A stretch of 38,390 nucleotides of DNA from Nostoc sp. LPT. GTDB lineage: Bacteria > Cyanobacteriota > Cyanobacteriia > Cyanobacteriales > Nostocaceae. Shown piece after piece: positions 1 to 8,261 of the stretch. Location: the NCBI RefSeq assembly GCF_017115165.1, contig NZ_JABXKF010000131.1, positions 1 through 38,390 on the forward strand, given 5' to 3'. Each line of letters starts with the position of its first letter. The first letter of the stretch is position 1. Under the pieces are notes generated by a model that saw only the letters and a program-made list of their open reading frames with translations, made no database searches and was not told the origin of the DNA. The position numbers were made by a program, and so were the translations under genes.

Positions 1-42
1 CAGGGAGCAGGGGGCAGGGGGCAGGGGGCAGGGAGCAGGGGG
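1..42. repeat. Short tandem G-rich repeat block
   Basis: The window opens inside a run of GGGGGCA/GGGAGCA heptamers, about six units. Heptameric tandem repeats of this type are scattered between genes in filamentous cyanobacteria. The left end is cut by the window edge. Confidence 0.8.
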
Positions 43-213
43 AGAAAAAGTCGTTTTGATGGGCGTGAAATTGGATAATTTATTTTTTGGAGTTCCCTTT
101 TGTCAATATCATTAAAAATAAATCTTTGGGCTTGGGTGATGAAAAAGGGTTGTGTAACTCGATGGATGGGCTGAGGTACGAAGCCCATCCTACCGCGCTA
201 GAGTGCAAACGTC

Positions 214-585
214 TTATTTTAGTTTGCAGCTTGCGGTAAGTTCTACATTGTAGAAAGTCCCTGATTTGGGATTAATTGAACGCAATTGCTGAATAAAAGC
301 ATTAAATCTTGTATTGCTTATGCCGAAACCAGCTTCAGCACAAGCAGATAAACCTCCTTCGATGGCAATAGGAGATCCTGCCCTGGGACTATATACAATG
401 AATTTATCGACGGTGCTAGTGCCGACTGCAAACCCGATAACCTGGCGAATTGTTTGCAAAGCGGCATTATCTAAGGCACCACCAATACTGCCAATACTGA
501 TATTAACTGCACGATTTTCAGCAAAGGCTGGCGCAGTAATCGACAATACTGCCCCGACAATCATTAAACTGGTAAACTTCTTCAT
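214..585 (-). CDS. Small secreted protein of unknown function
   Basis: A 123-residue protein with a clear Sec signal peptide: a basic start (MKKF), a hydrophobic stretch to about residue 20, and an APAFA cleavage motif ending near residue 22. The mature part is small, rich in Gly, Ala, Ile and Ser, and has two Cys (about residues 82 and 120) that could form a disulphide in the periplasm. No enzyme motif is visible and I do not recognise the family. A strong ribosome binding site (GAGGAGAG) lies just before the ATG and supports this start. It stands alone, divergent from the glutamine synthetase gene at 777. Confidence 0.75.
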   Translation of the reverse strand: MKKFTSLMIVGAVLSITAPAFAENRAVNISIGSIGGALDNAALQTIRQVIGFAVGTSTVDKFIVYSPRAGSPIAIEGGLSACAEAGFGISNTRFNAFIQQLRSINPKSGTFYNVELTASCKLK

Positions 586-776
586 TTTTCTCTCCTCTAA
601 ACAATTGAAAAACTAATAATTAGGTTTCGACATGGATCAAGTACATCAGAGACTTAGCCATAGTGTTGTACCTGACTAGTTTTACTTTTATTCCCACTTA
701 TAGTATTGCCCATTTCGTTAGGTAGCGATCGCGTACTAGCCGAATAATTAGTAACATTAAAATATTTTCGTGTGCA

Positions 777-2267
777 ATGAAAAGACCTGGATTTATTGAG
801 CGTCATCACCTGTGGACAGAAATCCAAAAAGAAGCATCTGAAAAGATCGAGGCTGTTGTTAAAGAACGGGATCTACTGTTGATTCGTACCGCTTGGTCAG
901 ACCAGCATGGCATTGTTCGCAGCAAGTCGCTCTTACCCCAAGCGTTTTTAAGCGCCTTAGAAAACGGTATGCAAATCAGCACAGGGACATTCCTGTTTGA
1001 TACTGGTGGTGCAATAGTATTTAACCCGTTTGTTCCTGGTGGTAGTTTAGATATGCCTTCGATGACAGGTGCGCCAAATCTTGTGGCTGTTCCTGACCCT
1101 GATACCTTCAAAATTCTGCCTTGGGCAAAACGTACTGGCTTTATTCTCTGTGACGAGTATTTTCAAAATGGTCAGGCAATGCCCTTTTCCAGTCGCGGTA
1201 TTTTGCGCCAATCATTGGTAGAGTTACATCAAAGAGGATTAGAGCATATTATCGGCTTAGAAGTTGAGTGGTATCTGGCAAAGTTAGAAGATCCGATGTT
1301 AGCGATCGCTAATGTTGGTACTTCTGGAAAACCTGGTGAACCTGCCAAAGTTAGCGCTGTAGAGCATAGCTTCCAATACCTTTTAGAATCATACAATCCA
1401 GAGATTCACGATTTGCTATGTATTCTGGCAGAAAACTTAGTTGAAATCGGGTTGCCTTTAAGAAGTGTAGAAAACGAAGGAGGTGTCGGTCAATTTGAAT
1501 TTACCTTTGACCCAATTCCGGCATTGCAAGCTGCGGATACAATGATGATATTCCGAATGGCGACCAAGCAAATCTGCCGTCAACAAGGTTACATCGCATC
1601 ATTTATGTGTCGTCCAGGATTGCAAGGTTCTTCTTCCAATGGCTGGCATTTGCACCAATCCCTTGTAGACCGAACCACAGGTGAGAACGCATTCATGTCT
1701 GCAAACTCCAAAATCCTAATGTCAGATTTAGGTAAACATTTCGTTGGTGGTCTTCTTAAACACGCCAATGCCGCTTCTGTATTCACAACCCCGACAATTA
1801 ACGGCTACAAAAGATTTAAGCCTTATTCCCTAGCTCCTGACCGTGCTGGATGGGGATTGGAAAACCGAGGGGCAATGATTAGATTACAAGGCGGTTATGA
1901 TGACCCCACCACCCACATTGAAAACCGAGTTGGAGAACCAGCAGCCAATCCCTATCTGTACATGGCATCGCAATTGATTTCTGGGTTAGATGGTGTAGAT
2001 CATAAAGTTGACCCTGGCTCCCCAACAGAGTCACCTTACGCTACAGAAAGTCCGACCTTACCCAAAAGTTTGCCAGAGGCAATTTCATATTTGAGCGAAA
2101 GCGAACTTTTTTCTCAAAAAATGGGGCAGCAGTTCATCAACTTCATCATTAAGATAAAACAGAGTGAAATTAATCGCTTTTTGCAGTCCGTCGCCGACCG
2201 GCCACCAGAAGACTATTTAAAGCAGGTGACTAATTGGGAGCAAAGAGAATATTTTGAATTATTTTGA
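777..2267 (+). CDS. Glutamine synthetase family protein
   Basis: A 496-residue ligase of the glutamine synthetase superfamily, which forms gamma-glutamyl amides from glutamate, an amine and ATP. Visible family signatures: an N-terminal beta-Grasp part with a DQHGIVRSK segment, the metal/glutamate-binding motif ENEGGVGQFEF (about residues 233-243), the ATP-site segment SSSNGWHLHQS (about 284-294), and the NGYKRF...APDRAGWG region followed by NRGAMIRL. It is longer than typical GlnA (about 470) and has no obvious GlnA adenylylation-site context. It could therefore be a gamma-glutamyl polyamine- or amine-type enzyme rather than the main ammonia-assimilating GlnA. The substrate cannot be decided from sequence. 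It stands alone; the ATG has little Shine-Dalgarno signal. Confidence 0.85.
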   Translation: MKRPGFIERHHLWTEIQKEASEKIEAVVKERDLLLIRTAWSDQHGIVRSKSLLPQAFLSALENGMQISTGTFLFDTGGAIVFNPFVPGGSLDMPSMTGAPNLVAVPDPDTFKILPWAKRTGFILCDEYFQNGQAMPFSSRGILRQSLVELHQRGLEHIIGLEVEWYLAKLEDPMLAIANVGTSGKPGEPAKVSAVEHSFQYLLESYNPEIHDLLCILAENLVEIGLPLRSVENEGGVGQFEFTFDPIPALQAADTMMIFRMATKQICRQQGYIASFMCRPGLQGSSSNGWHLHQSLVDRTTGENAFMSANSKILMSDLGKHFVGGLLKHANAASVFTTPTINGYKRFKPYSLAPDRAGWGLENRGAMIRLQGGYDDPTTHIENRVGEPAANPYLYMASQLISGLDGVDHKVDPGSPTESPYATESPTLPKSLPEAISYLSESELFSQKMGQQFINFIIKIKQSEINRFLQSVADRPPEDYLKQVTNWEQREYFELF

Positions 2268-2269
2268 AG

Positions 2270-2313
2270 TGAATAATTCTTGCGAATGTCGCGCTTTTAA
2301 GGATGATTATTCA
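2270..2313 (+). terminator. Possible terminator after the glutamine synthetase gene
   Basis: TGAATAAT (2270-2277) and ATTATTCA (2306-2313) form an inverted repeat around a 28-nt spacer, followed by GGTTTT. The loop is long and the stem AT-rich, so the call is weak. Confidence 0.3.
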
Positions 2314-2463
2314 GGTTTTAAATAAGTTTTCGGTGCATGAGCAATTGCATCCCTCCATACTTGCTTAAGAAAAATTATTATGTTTTTAACTTTATACAAA
2401 CATAATTACACAAAAGCAAATATTTGGTAAAGGATAAATTAATACTTGTTTTGCTAAGTTAAT

Positions 2464-2485
2464 ACCTTCGCCAATTTCCGAAGGT
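2464..2485. promoter_or_regulatory. Inverted repeat upstream of the microviridin precursor
   Basis: ACCTTCG (2464-2470) and CGAAGGT (2479-2485) make a perfect 7-bp inverted repeat with an 8-nt spacer, about 100 nt before the precursor start. It could be an operator or a hairpin in the leader of the microviridin transcript. No known consensus is matched. The rest of the 2314-2588 gap is AT-rich without a recognisable gene. Confidence 0.35.
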
Positions 2486-2588
2486 GAGTTGATGTATAAA
2501 CTCTTATTTTGGCAAAGATATTGGTAAGTATTATGTCATATAATCAGGTACACTATAAATTTAGCTTCACTTTTTATAGGAGGAAGTT

Positions 2589-2879
2589 GTGTCTGAAAAC
2601 AAACCAGAAGAGTTGAATTCACAAGCAGTACCATTCTTTGCTCGATTCTTGGAAGGGCAAAGCATTGAAGACCTTTCTGATGAAGAATCAAAAGCGATTC
2701 TCGGTGGATGCAAGAATGCCACAAACCAGAATAATGATGAAGTTGTCCAAACTCAGAAGTATCCATCCGATCAAGAAGATGGCACTACAGTAACCAAGAA
2801 GTACCCTTCTGATAATGATGAGTACCCTGTTACTCAGAAGTATCCTTCAGATGGCGATGACGAGGGTTCGCCGTCTTGA
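2589..2879 (+). CDS. mdnA: Three-core microviridin (graspetide) precursor peptide
   Basis: A 96-residue ribosomal peptide precursor. The leader holds the microviridin recognition motif PFFARFLE (residues 15-22), the helix that docks on the ATP-grasp ligases. An EDLSDEESKAILGG segment ends in a double glycine (39-40), typical of C39-peptidase-processed leaders. Three tandem cores follow: TQKYPSDQED (55-64), TKKYPSDNDE (69-78) and TQKYPSDGDD (82-91). Each fits the T-x-K-Y-P-S-D-x-acid-acid pattern in which Thr/Asp and Ser/acid form lactones and Lys/acid forms a lactam. Several acceptor positions carry Asp rather than the usual Glu. The start is GTG with a strong AGGAGG site at 2578-2583. The product would be a set of tricyclic or bicyclic protease inhibitors. 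The ligase genes follow at 3071 and 4141. Confidence 0.92.
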   Translation: MSENKPEELNSQAVPFFARFLEGQSIEDLSDEESKAILGGCKNATNQNNDEVVQTQKYPSDQEDGTTVTKKYPSDNDEYPVTQKYPSDGDDEGSPS

Positions 2880-3070
2880 ACTTCATCGCTGCATACTTTT
2901 GACTGCACCAGAGATGCGGTTTTAAAACTATTGTCAGAATAAAAATACAGTTAACTTTGCCAACTTCATTTAGGGGTTGGCTTCCCATTAAAATTAAGTT
3001 CACTTTTTTAAAATTTTGCTTTCTCAATAGTTGACAATAGTGAAAATGCAAAAACTAATAAAAATATTAT

Positions 3071-4060
3071 ATGCGCCTTGATCGTGATGTAGTTTTATTA
3101 ATCACCCATAGTGGTGATTACTTTACAATAGATAGAGTTGCAGAAGCAGTAACAAAACTAGGCGCACAGCCATTTCGTCTTGATACTGATAAGTTTCCGA
3201 TCGCACTCCAACTCCAGGCTAATTTAAGTAACTCTGGTAGCAATCATACACTAGTATATAACGATTGCTCTCTCAACACCGAGCAAGTGCAAGCAGTATG
3301 GATGCGGCGTATTTGGCAACCCGATCTCGGTAAAGAATTGGCTCCACAATTTCAAGCAGTCTGTTCTAATGAATCACTCGCAGTCTTAGATGGCTTTTGG
3401 GACAGCCTAAGAGAAGCTAAGTGGGTGGATGATTTACGCCGGATAAGTGCAGCTGAAAACAAGTTACGCCAACTGCGGGTTGCATCGGAAGTAGGTCTTG
3501 TCATACCTCGGACTCTCGTCACCAATAATCCTCAAGAAGCACGAGAATTTTTCCACCAAGTTAAGGGAAAAATGATTGTCAAGCTGCTCAGACCTCTTTC
3601 TTCCGGGATGCAAGTCTCCTCTTTTTTCATGTATACCAGCGCCGTTAAAGAAGAAGACTTACTTGATGCTGAAACACTGCGCTATTGTCCAGTTGTGTTT
3701 CAAGAACAAATCCCTAAACAGCAAGAACTACGGGTAGTGTATGTGAATGGCAATCTCTTTGTCGGGGCGCTAGATGCGTCTGAGTATGCAGCATCTACCC
3801 AGGATTGGCGACGTGAGACAAAAAAGATTCTTACCTGGCAACCAGAGCGATTACCTGATAAACTAATCCGTTGTTTGGATGCCTTTATGGCCAAGTTTGG
3901 ACTGGTTTTTGGAGCATTTGATTTTATTAAAACACCATCAGGAGAATATGTTTTTTTAGAAATTAATCCTACAGGAGAGTGGGGGATGCTGGAGAGAGAT
4001 TTGGACTATCCAATTGCTCTAGCTATTGCATCTGCACTACTTTCAACAAGTCTGAAGTAA
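3071..4060 (+). CDS. mdnC: Microviridin ATP-grasp ligase, MdnC/MvdD type (lactone-forming)
   Basis: A 329-residue ATP-grasp ester ligase expected to make the two lactone rings of microviridin on the precursor encoded at 2589. It shows the MdnC hallmark LLITHSGDYFTIDRV near the N-terminus, RRIWQPDLG, a FWDSLREAKWVDD segment, the leader-contact region, and the ATP-grasp Mg/ATP motif FLEINPTGEWGMLERD near the C-terminus. The length equals the family norm and the reading frame is intact. The ATG at 3071 has no good ribosome binding site, and 191 nt separate it from the precursor gene, so it may have its own promoter or rely on a long leader. The gene order here is precursor, MdnC type, MdnB type. 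Confidence 0.9.
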   Translation: MRLDRDVVLLITHSGDYFTIDRVAEAVTKLGAQPFRLDTDKFPIALQLQANLSNSGSNHTLVYNDCSLNTEQVQAVWMRRIWQPDLGKELAPQFQAVCSNESLAVLDGFWDSLREAKWVDDLRRISAAENKLRQLRVASEVGLVIPRTLVTNNPQEAREFFHQVKGKMIVKLLRPLSSGMQVSSFFMYTSAVKEEDLLDAETLRYCPVVFQEQIPKQQELRVVYVNGNLFVGALDASEYAASTQDWRRETKKILTWQPERLPDKLIRCLDAFMAKFGLVFGAFDFIKTPSGEYVFLEINPTGEWGMLERDLDYPIALAIASALLSTSLK

Positions 4061-4140
4061 AATACTCTTACTTAAAAATTCCAAATTAACTGATAACCCC
4101 TATATTTCTCTGTAGCGTACTTCATTCTCTATATTTGTAA

Positions 4141-5115
4141 ATGACTGTTTTAATCATTACTTACAGCCAAGACAACGAAAGTATTCCTCTAGTTATTCAA
4201 GCAATTGAAGCCCAAGGAAAGAAAGCATTTCGTTTTGACACAGACCGATTTCCCACAGAAATACAGTTAGATGTTTACTATGGTGGTACTAAGCGAGTGA
4301 TTTTGAGTGTCGATGACCAGACATTAGATTTAAATGAAGTGTCAGCAGTTTGGTATCGGCGTATTGCAATTGGATCAAAAATTCCCAACTCGATGGACAG
4401 TCAACTTAGACAAGCCTCACTGAAAGAATCTCGCGTCAGTATTGAGGGAATGATTGCTAGTATCAGGGGGTTTCATCTTGACCCTGTGCCAAATATTCGC
4501 CGAGCGGAAAATAAGCAACTGCAATTACAAATAGCAGGAGATATCGGTCTAGATACGCCACGCACTCTGACTACAAACAATCCAGTAGCAGTAAAGCAAT
4601 TTGCTCAAGAGTGTCAGCAGGGAATAATTACAAAAATGCTGTCTTCCTTTGCTATTTATGATGAACAAGGGCGAGAAAAAGTTGTGTTTACAAATCCAAT
4701 TTCATCAGAGGATCTAGACAACCTTGATGGCTTACGTTTCTGCCCAATGACATTTCAGGAGAAGATTCCCAAGGCATTAGAATTGCGGACAATTATTGTA
4801 GGTAAGCGTGTGCTAACGGCTGCGGTTGATTCTTAAGCTTTGGATAAGGCACGTTACGACTGGCGCAAACAAGGAATCGCCTTACTCGACGCTTGGGAGT
4901 CATACACTTTGCCCGAAGATGTCGAAGAGAAATTGCTCAAACTCATGGCAGAATTCCGTTTAAACTATGGGGCGCTTGATATTATTTTGACTCCTGACGG
5001 TCGTCATGTATTCCTTGAAGTTAACCCAGTTGGCGAGTTCTTCTGGCTGGAACGCTGTCCTGGCTTACCGATTTCCCAGGCGATCGCTGAGGTTCTAAAT
5101 AATTCAGCTAATTGA
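4141..5115 (+). pseudogene. mdnB: Microviridin ATP-grasp ligase, MdnB/MvdC type, split by one in-frame TAA
   Basis: Together the two halves make a full-length (about 324 residues) ATP-grasp amide ligase that would close the Lys-to-acid lactam of microviridin. MdnB-type signatures: IITYSQDNESIPLVIQAI at the start, AVWYRRI, TPRTLTTNNP, TFQEKIPKALELRTII, and FLEVNPVGEFFWLERCPG near the end. Codon 232 (4834-4836) is TAA inside an otherwise open frame; translation resumes unchanged with ALDKARYDWRKQG. The neighbouring codons suggest a former Gln codon (CAA to TAA). The downstream half (4840-5115) could start only at TTG and lacks the N-terminal domain. It is most simply a recent nonsense mutation or a sequencing error; read-through is possible. 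Confidence is for identity and the visible stop. Confidence 0.88.
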
Positions 5116-5702
5116 CTCGATTTTCTCTACCTTAACCATGCGGTAACTACTATATGTCAAACTATTGAGGGGGTATGGACGAGGAAGCACAAAGAGTAGA
5201 AACACTTAATTAGATGTAGTGGCAAAGGCTAAAACATTATGCTCAGTTAGCGATTGAGCAGGTAGGTACGGGGTTAATGCGGAATTCACCTCCTTCATTA
5301 TACAACGTTAGAATTAGTATAATGCTATTTTTAAGTATTATTACTGAAGTGAAAATAATTTTAAAGCAACAGAAGTTTTCTATAAACAAGAAAGCGATCG
5401 CTTGCTCAATAGCAGTTACAAAAATGGCTATCTCTATCGCTTTCAGTAATTAATTAATATGTATATTATGAGACACTACTGTTAAATCTTTGAGAGCCAT
5501 CACACTCAGTTTCCGTACTTGGGACTAATCCCTAATTTACTTGACTTTAAGGCTTAACTGAACCGTATTGGGATAAGGACATGGTTTAGAGCAGGGGAGC
5601 AGGGAGCAGAGGAGAAGTTGCAGTAAGTTTTTCCTCTCTGCCCCTTTGCACCTCTGCCTCTTGTGCCTAATGCCCAATGCCCCATTCCCAATTTAGAAAA
5701 AA
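5116..5702. other. Gene-poor stretch after the microviridin locus
   Basis: There is no convincing gene in about 590 nt. The microviridin transporter and N-acetyltransferase usually found in such clusters are not here. A short open stretch from 5174 (MDEEAQRVETLN) hits TAG and is followed in frame by WQRLKHYAQLAIEQVG, perhaps a decayed gene I cannot name. Positions 5588-5695 are short tandem repeats (GGGAGCAG and TGCCCAATG types) that run into the next gene's 3' end. One HIP1 site lies near 5394. Confidence 0.6.
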
Positions 5703-6368
5703 CTACCCTGCATAAGGATTACCGATTCTGTCTACAGAGACGTTGGAGGAGAATGGCAAACGACCTGGATTTAAGCGTGGTTCTGCTGCATAGCCAACAG
5801 GAACTAAAACAGCGATCGCTAAATCTGGATTATCCCCAGCACCAATTACTTGTTTTACCTGATCCTCAATCCAACCATTCATAAAACAAGTGGATAATCC
5901 CAGACTTTCTGCCGCTAACACCAAATGGGTAGCGGCAATGATCGCATCTTTGATCGCATATTCGCGTCGCTTGTCGCCTAGCGTTGCTTGAAATTGCGGG
6001 ATGGCGGTTTTAAAGTAGTTTACCGTACCTTCATTCCATGCCCCGGTTTCCAGTCCCTGCTCTAAAATTGGGGTCAAGTTTTGTTCGCCTGCGTTAGGAT
6101 CGGCGGCAAAGATAAAGGTTACAGGTGCTTGAACAATTTGCTGTTGATTAAAAGATGCTGCTGAAAGTGCGGTCTTTTGTGCTTCATCTTGCACAAGAAT
6201 AATTTGCCAGTCCTGGATATTATAGCTGCTGGGTGCAGCCACGGTTAACTCTACCAATTGCTTGAGCAGTTCTGGGGCGATGGGGTCTGTTTTAAAAGTT
6301 TTGATAGAACGACGTTTAGCGATCGCACTGGGTACATCTAAAGGTTGGGTTTGAGTGATGGAACTCAT
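5703..6368 (-). CDS. Nitroreductase family flavoprotein
   Basis: A 221-residue FMN-dependent oxidoreductase of the nitroreductase superfamily, using NAD(P)H to reduce nitro compounds, quinones or similar electrophiles in the cytoplasm. Visible features: the N-terminal FMN-phosphate motif AKRRSIKTF (about residues 17-25), AAPSSYNIQDWQ (about 45-56) typical of the FMN-contact loop, a central helical bundle region, and the C-terminal PVGYAAEP segment. Length is normal. The ATG has GGAG upstream (GGAGAATCTC). It lies downstream of a SnoaL-like gene and an Old Yellow Enzyme gene on the same strand, suggesting a detoxification or redox neighbourhood, but gaps of about 100 nt make one transcript uncertain. 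Confidence 0.88.
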   Translation of the reverse strand: MSSITQTQPLDVPSAIAKRRSIKTFKTDPIAPELLKQLVELTVAAPSSYNIQDWQIILVQDEAQKTALSAASFNQQQIVQAPVTFIFAADPNAGEQNLTPILEQGLETGAWNEGTVNYFKTAIPQFQATLGDKRREYAIKDAIIAATHLVLAAESLGLSTCFMNGWIEDQVKQVIGAGDNPDLAIAVLVPVGYAAEPRLNPGRLPFSSNVSVDRIGNPYAG

Positions 6369-6466
6369 GAGATTCTCCTGATAGTTGAGTTATGAGAGGG
6401 TTTCGGATTTTATATTTAAAGTGATTGAGAGCGTTAAAGAGCAGGGCAATGTAATTATGTTCCTCT

Positions 6467-6898
6467 CTAATTGGCAATGTTAACTGGGTTAGAGATATGC
6501 TCGTGGATAATGCGCCATTGTCCCTCTCGCTTTTGCCATACAAGCGTCGCATGAGCCGTAATTCCAACCGCCTCATTCCCTATGGTGGTTACTGTACTAT
6601 GAAAAATCAAAGCAGAGACGGTAATGTTATCACTTGTGAAAATCTGAATATCCCCAACTGATTTAACTTGCCACTGGGTTATTGCTGTCATGAAGGGCTT
6701 CCATATTTCCTCATAGGATTGCCATCCTTGAATTCGAGTGGTCTGCGGTGAGAGAGTATCGAAGGCAAGCAATTGTTCATCTTGCCAGTAAAGATTGTCT
6801 AGGACAGAAAAATCAAACGGTTTGTCGCCTGCACTAAACGCAGCTAGCCAATCGTTAACGCGTTCTTTGATTTCCGCTTCTTCTAAAGTATCTTTCAT
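6467..6898 (-). CDS. SnoaL-like / NTF2-fold protein
   Basis: A 143-residue single-domain protein with the cone-shaped NTF2-like pattern: an N-terminal helix (EEAEIKERVNDWLAAFSAGD), a second helical segment with YEEIWKPF, then strands ending in ATLVWQKREGQWRIIHEHIS. The final W-R-I-x-H-x-H segment is the hallmark of SnoaL-type 'ketosteroid isomerase-related' or DUF4440 proteins. Members act as small-molecule isomerases, hydrolases or binding proteins; the substrate here is unknown. It lies between the Old Yellow Enzyme and nitroreductase genes on the same strand. Confidence 0.8.
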   Translation of the reverse strand: MKDTLEEAEIKERVNDWLAAFSAGDKPFDFSVLDNLYWQDEQLLAFDTLSPQTTRIQGWQSYEEIWKPFMTAITQWQVKSVGDIQIFTSDNITVSALIFHSTVTTIGNEAVGITAHATLVWQKREGQWRIIHEHISNPVNIAN

Positions 6899-7016
6899 AG
6901 TTCACAACCAATTTACACAACCATTTTGTTGTATCTTGGAAAAATTTCAAACTTCTCAGTTTGATTTGATACTTTCGAGTGCGAAAAGTGGGTTTTAATT
7001 ATTCAGAGGAGAAGAA

Positions 7017-8129
7017 TTACGTATTAGCTACTGGCTCGTTAGCAGGCGACCAAAATGGATAGTCTGTATATCCTTTTTCACCGCCGCCATAAAAGCTTGC
7101 TTGATTTGGTTGATTTAGTGGTGCATTCAAAGCCAAGCGTCGGGGTAAATCGGGATTTGATATAAATAATGTGCCAAAGGCAACTAAATCTGCTGCTTTA
7201 TTTGCCAGTACTGCATCGCCTTTTTCACGAGTATAACCGCCATTGACCATGAGAGTACCTGTAAAGCGATCGCGTATATGACTAGTGGGTGCAATTATGC
7301 CGCCATGTCTAATGTCTGCCTCTATTGCCTCAAAAATATGCAGATATGCCAAATTAAATTGGTTTAACGCTTGAGCCGCATAACCGAATGTCTCCAGGGG
7401 ATTGGAGTCACGCATATCGTTAAAAGTCCCACTAGGAGATAAACGTACCCCAACTCGGTTAGAATCCCACACACTAGTTACCGCCTCTGTCACCTCCAAC
7501 AGGAATCGGACACGATTTTCAATGTCACCCCCATATTTATCTGTACGCACATTTGTGCCATTCCGGAGAAACTGATCTATTAAATAACCATTAGCTGCGT
7601 GAATTTCCACGCCATCAAACCCAGCCGCTAGGGCATTTGCCGCTCCCTGACGGTACTGTTCGACTATCTGCGGTATTTCCGAAGTTTCTAAAGCACGGGG
7701 AGTAACAAAGGGTTTTGGCCCCTCATAAGTTGAAGCCTCACCTTTAGGAGCAATGGCAGAAGGTGCCACAGGTAAAGCTCCATTCGGTTGTAAATCGGGG
7801 TGAGAAATCCTGCCTACGTGCCATAGTTGCAGAAAAATTCTGCCTCCGTGCTGATGTACCGCATCGGTTACTAACTTCCATCCCGCCACCTGTTCTGATG
7901 AATGAATTCCTGGTGTCGCAGGATAACCCTGTCCTTCAGGAGTTACCTGTGTTGCTTCAGAAATAATCAGTCCAGCGGAAGCACGTTGGACGTAGTAGGT
8001 AGCATTCAGTTGGTGTGGTACGTTTCCCTCACTTGCCCTGTTTCGGGTTAAGGGTGCCATCACTATCCGGTTAGGTAGTTCCAGATTTCCTAATTGGTAA
8101 GGAGAGAATAAGTTGATATCACTAGTCAT
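7017..8129 (-). CDS. Old Yellow Enzyme-type NADH:flavin oxidoreductase (alkene reductase)
   Basis: A 370-residue FMN-containing TIM-barrel ene-reductase that reduces activated C=C bonds and some nitro compounds with NAD(P)H. Signatures: N-terminal NRIVMAPLTRNRA, the HVGR motif (about residues 104-107), the substrate-binding H-x-x-N-x-Y triad (H177, N180, Y182 in HAANGYLIDQFLRNGTN), TDKYGG, and the C-terminal FMN-phosphate segment FGTLFISNPDLPRRL. The start is placed at the ATG at 8129 because GGAG lies about 8 nt upstream. An in-frame TTG five codons earlier overlaps that site and is less likely. Upstream lies a tandem-repeat block and then the SDR gene. Confidence 0.92.
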   Translation of the reverse strand: MTSDINLFSPYQLGNLELPNRIVMAPLTRNRASEGNVPHQLNATYYVQRASAGLIISEATQVTPEGQGYPATPGIHSSEQVAGWKLVTDAVHQHGGRIFLQLWHVGRISHPDLQPNGALPVAPSAIAPKGEASTYEGPKPFVTPRALETSEIPQIVEQYRQGAANALAAGFDGVEIHAANGYLIDQFLRNGTNVRTDKYGGDIENRVRFLLEVTEAVTSVWDSNRVGVRLSPSGTFNDMRDSNPLETFGYAAQALNQFNLAYLHIFEAIEADIRHGGIIAPTSHIRDRFTGTLMVNGGYTREKGDAVLANKAADLVAFGTLFISNPDLPRRLALNAPLNQPNQASFYGGGEKGYTDYPFWSPANEPVANT

Positions 8130-8150
8130 TGATTTTATCTCCAAATTATT

Positions 8151-8253
8151 TTAGTCATTGGTCATTAGTCATTGGTCATTGGGCATAGGGCATTGGGCAT
8201 TGATTATTTCTCCCCCTGCCTTCCCTGCCCCCTCATCCCCCACTCCCCACTCG
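8151..8253. repeat. Short tandem repeats (GTCATTG / CCCCTGCC types)
   Basis: Runs of GTCATTG/GGCATTG heptamers followed by C-rich CCCCTGCC/CCCCACT units fill the gap between the Old Yellow Enzyme and SDR genes. They are related to the blocks at 1, 5588, 22030, 22861, 23326 and 31257 (same or opposite orientation). Confidence 0.75.
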
Positions 8254-8261
8254 CGCATTAA

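Noticed and set aside
1..42. Tandem repeats here and at 5588, 8151, 22861, 23326 and 31257 as CRISPR-like
   Set aside because: Units are heptamers without unique spacers; no CRISPR array or cas gene was seen anywhere in the window.
723..737. Possible NtcA site (GTA...TAC) before the glutamine synthetase gene
   Set aside because: The spacing is GTA-N9-TAC, not N8, and the centre is a HIP1 octamer, which is frequent throughout the window.
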